A stretch of 64,000 nt of DNA from Paenibacillus tundrae. GTDB lineage: Bacteria; Bacillota; Bacilli; Paenibacillales; Paenibacillaceae. Under the pieces are notes generated by a model, which saw only the letters and a list, made by a program, of their open reading frames with translations, did not search any database and was not told where the DNA came from. The stretch is taken from NCBI RefSeq assembly GCF_036884255.1, contig NZ_CP145605.1, positions 3,534,001 through 3,598,000 of the forward strand. The letters run 5' to 3'. Below, one piece after another: positions 62,353-64,000 of this stretch (positions within the stretch are counted from its first letter, which is position 1; each line of letters begins with the position of its first letter). The position numbers were made by a program, and so were the translations under genes.

Positions 62353-62901
62353 CTACACATCCACTTCATCGTTATCCATGAACTCGAAATAACCCGGTGC
62401 TCCAATCGAGACAGTCGTAAAATGGAAATACCTCTTCTCAAGCTCCTGATTCTCTTCACTCATCTCCAGAAACTCCGGATCTTTCAAGATGTCATCATTC
62501 ATAATTCCTTCTCGCCAGAAGCTCAGCTCCAATGCTCGAATTGCAAAGGAAAATCCTGTCTTTGGATCATGATCTCCGACCGTAGGATAATTTTCCCTAA
62601 GGGAATGAATCAACGTCTCAGCTTTCGCCTTGAATACATCCACCCCTTGAAACAAGCAAGGAACGTGAAACTCTCCCGAATACTGTGGATTGATTAGTTG
62701 AATAAATTTCACTCCACCTTCGGCATCATATTCGAAATGCTCACGCATAAATAACATCTCGATATAGCTTGGATTCATGGGAATGCCATCATCTGCTCTC
62801 CAATGGTCCAATTTCTGAAATGTCTGCTGTACCTCTTCCCTACTCATTCCTAATCGAAAAGGACCGATCCCAACATGCGGCGTTATTGTGATTTCGTTCA
62901 T
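62353..62901 (-). CDS. uncharacterised protein, 182 residues
   Basis: AAGGAG lies 9 bases before the ATG. The N-terminal VGIGPFRLGMSREEVQQTF is a motif seen in hypothetical and immunity-like proteins of soil bacteria; the rest is soluble, acidic, with Trp/Phe-rich segments (FSFAIRALELSFWREGIMND) and no membrane helix. I do not recognise the family. Its place near an orphan Imm53 gene makes an immunity role conceivable. Confidence 0.65.
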   Translation of the reverse strand: MNEITITPHVGIGPFRLGMSREEVQQTFQKLDHWRADDGIPMNPSYIEMLFMREHFEYDAEGGVKFIQLINPQYSGEFHVPCLFQGVDVFKAKAETLIHSLRENYPTVGDHDPKTGFSFAIRALELSFWREGIMNDDILKDPEFLEMSEENQELEKRYFHFTTVSIGAPGYFEFMDNDEVDV

Positions 62902-62968
62902 CTACAAACTCCTTGTTATGATTCTATTGGTATCTAGTCAAGGTCTAAAGCTTCTCTTACGCTACAAC

Positions 62969-64000
62969 TCAAATTGCGGCACTAGGGAAAATAGAAACTT
63001 GCTTCTCAAGAGCTCTACTCAAAGCCCGAACGATAAGCTCATGATCTCTACCTTCATGCAGTCCGCTTAACGCAAGTGTTGCGACCCACTCATCATGTAC
63101 TCGAATCGGGAAAGCTCCACCAGTTGGAATATAGTGAGGTATATTCTCCATCTCTGCATTCCACTTATTGTTCAAGACATGGTCAACATGCATCCATAGA
63201 CTTGAGTGCCCGACTAACTTAGCCGCCCTGCGTTTTCCCTCCATATAACTAATGTTCTTCCGCGCCTTGCTATCCATCATATATTGGAACAAGACAAGTT
63301 CGTCACTCTCTCTAATAATCGAAACAGCAATCTCACGATCGTATTCTTTAGCTAGTTCTGCAATGATATTCCCCAGTTTTAAAGCCTCTGCAGCTCCAAA
63401 ATGGTCATATCGAAGCGTCTCTTCTTGCTCCTTTAATACGTCTAAGCATTCTGGAGTGTACGACAGACCCGCACGGATGGTATCCAGAATTTCAGCACAG
63501 CGCAGAGAAGCGGTCAGTGACATGATGTCACTTTCAGTCCGTCCATTCTTAAGACATTCTACGAAATGATGGATCTCACTGTAGAAATCATCAAACTCAT
63601 AAGGAATTTCAACCTTCTCCGGTTCATAACCATCCCGAAGAACGAGCATTCTGACAGGTCGATGGAGATCTTCGACAACAATACTGCCACGTTCTCCCTG
63701 TAGCACAACTTTTCGTTCCTTTTGGCGATCAAATGCACACTCTAATTGCGCTTTGACATGACCTACATGGAGCTTCGCATCAATATAATAATCTATTGAA
63801 TCCTTCTGAGATGCTGCCACAGTTTCAAGTTTAATGCTACCTTTGGAGAAATCTTCAATCCAACTTGCACAATACGTGCCAACATCTAACAATGAACCTC
63901 CAGGACCTGGCTGAACATGATATGTGTTCATTCCTTCAGGCATTTGGTTGCATAAGCTCGCTTGTATAGAAGTGATCGTGCCAATTTCACCCGCTTCCAC
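62969..64000 (-). CDS. Gfo/Idh/MocA oxidoreductase fused to UPF0303/haem-degrading-type domain (partial)
   Basis: The last 343 residues of a protein whose N-terminus lies beyond the right edge. Residues 1-185 of the visible part are the C-terminal domain of a Gfo/Idh/MocA dehydrogenase (GPGGSLLDVGTYCASWIEDF, VVLQGERGSIVVEDLHRPVR, FYSEIHHFVECLKNG). Residues about 190-340 are a complete UPF0303/HbpS-like domain (LKEQEETLRYDHFGAAEALK, YMEGKRRAAKLVGHSSLWMH, PTGGAFPIRVHDEWVATLAL, SGLHEGRDHELIVRAL), normally a free protein of about 155 residues. The join is in one uninterrupted frame. The pair implies related substrates or a shared sugar pathway. Confidence 0.82.
   Translation of the reverse strand: MEAGEIGTITSIQASLCNQMPEGMNTYHVQPGPGGSLLDVGTYCASWIEDFSKGSIKLETVAASQKDSIDYYIDAKLHVGHVKAQLECAFDRQKERKVVLQGERGSIVVEDLHRPVRMLVLRDGYEPEKVEIPYEFDDFYSEIHHFVECLKNGRTESDIMSLTASLRCAEILDTIRAGLSYTPECLDVLKEQEETLRYDHFGAAEALKLGNIIAELAKEYDREIAVSIIRESDELVLFQYMMDSKARKNISYMEGKRRAAKLVGHSSLWMHVDHVLNNKWNAEMENIPHYIPTGGAFPIRVHDEWVATLALSGLHEGRDHELIVRALSRALEKQVSIFPSAAI

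Noticed and set aside
1-64000. Mobile elements, CRISPR arrays, tRNA or rRNA genes, phage genes
   Set aside because: No transposase, integrase, terminal repeats, spaced identical repeats or conserved RNA motifs were seen.

Overview
The window reads as chromosomal DNA of a low-to-mid GC Gram-positive spore former of the Bacillales, most likely a Paenibacillus. The support is strong AGGAGG-type ribosome sites with many GTG/TTG starts, B. subtilis-like Fur boxes, YesM/YesN-type two-component genes beside an LplABC-like importer, a CotH spore-coat kinase family gene, and an unusually high number of AraC-family regulators paired with carbohydrate genes. I see no rRNA, tRNA, CRISPR array, insertion sequence or prophage. 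Genus is inferred from gene content only.

Layout. 1-3.3 kb is an iron-limitation block: a ferredoxin-NADP reductase (partial), a Btr-like AraC activator fused to a siderophore-binding domain, and a FeuA-like lipoprotein, each with a Fur box. 3.5-23.6 kb is a mosaic of regulator/target pairs (AraC+GNAT, HxlR, AraC+MATE, LysR+CynX-type transporter, AraC+SDR, TetR+SDR) mixed with a sugar acetyltransferase, a Cof-type phosphatase, a SUKH protein with a 15-glutamate run, a serine hydrolase, an ABC-F ATPase and a YjdI/YjdJ pair. 23.8-31.2 kb is dominated by one secreted enzyme of about 2126 residues that joins a family 11 rhamnogalacturonan lyase to two SGNH rhamnogalacturonan acetylesterases, with a divergent AraC regulator, a probable cre site and direct repeats between them. 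31.3-43 kb holds more pairs: SDR/TetR, DUF2264/AraC, aldo-keto reductase/MerR, ROK kinase, CotH, Gfo-Idh-MocA dehydrogenase/AraC. 43-48.5 kb has a three-gene ABC-2 exporter, an Hsp20, and a cytochrome P450 with its probable TetR repressor. 48.9-55.9 kb is a sugar-type ABC importer (binding protein, two permeases) convergent with its probable YesN/YesM two-component pair. 56-64 kb carries a HelD-like helicase, an OmpR/histidine kinase pair, a GNAT, an orphan Imm53 immunity protein, two unrecognised genes and a partial Gfo-Idh-MocA enzyme fused to a UPF0303/haem-degrading-type domain.

How the genes fit together. The clearest theme is plant cell wall (rhamnogalacturonan I) use under local AraC control and probable CcpA repression, supported by an importer with its own two-component system, dehydrogenases and a sugar kinase. 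The second theme is many small self-contained switch modules whose operators can be read between the genes. The best are the paired TATACT/AGTATA palindromes at the P450 promoter, a MerR-type 19-bp spacer promoter at the aldo-keto reductase, and two AraC intergenic regions with direct repeats phased by exactly 21 bp. Several genes too short for routine calling (55, 42 and about 61 codons) were found by reading the intergenic DNA.
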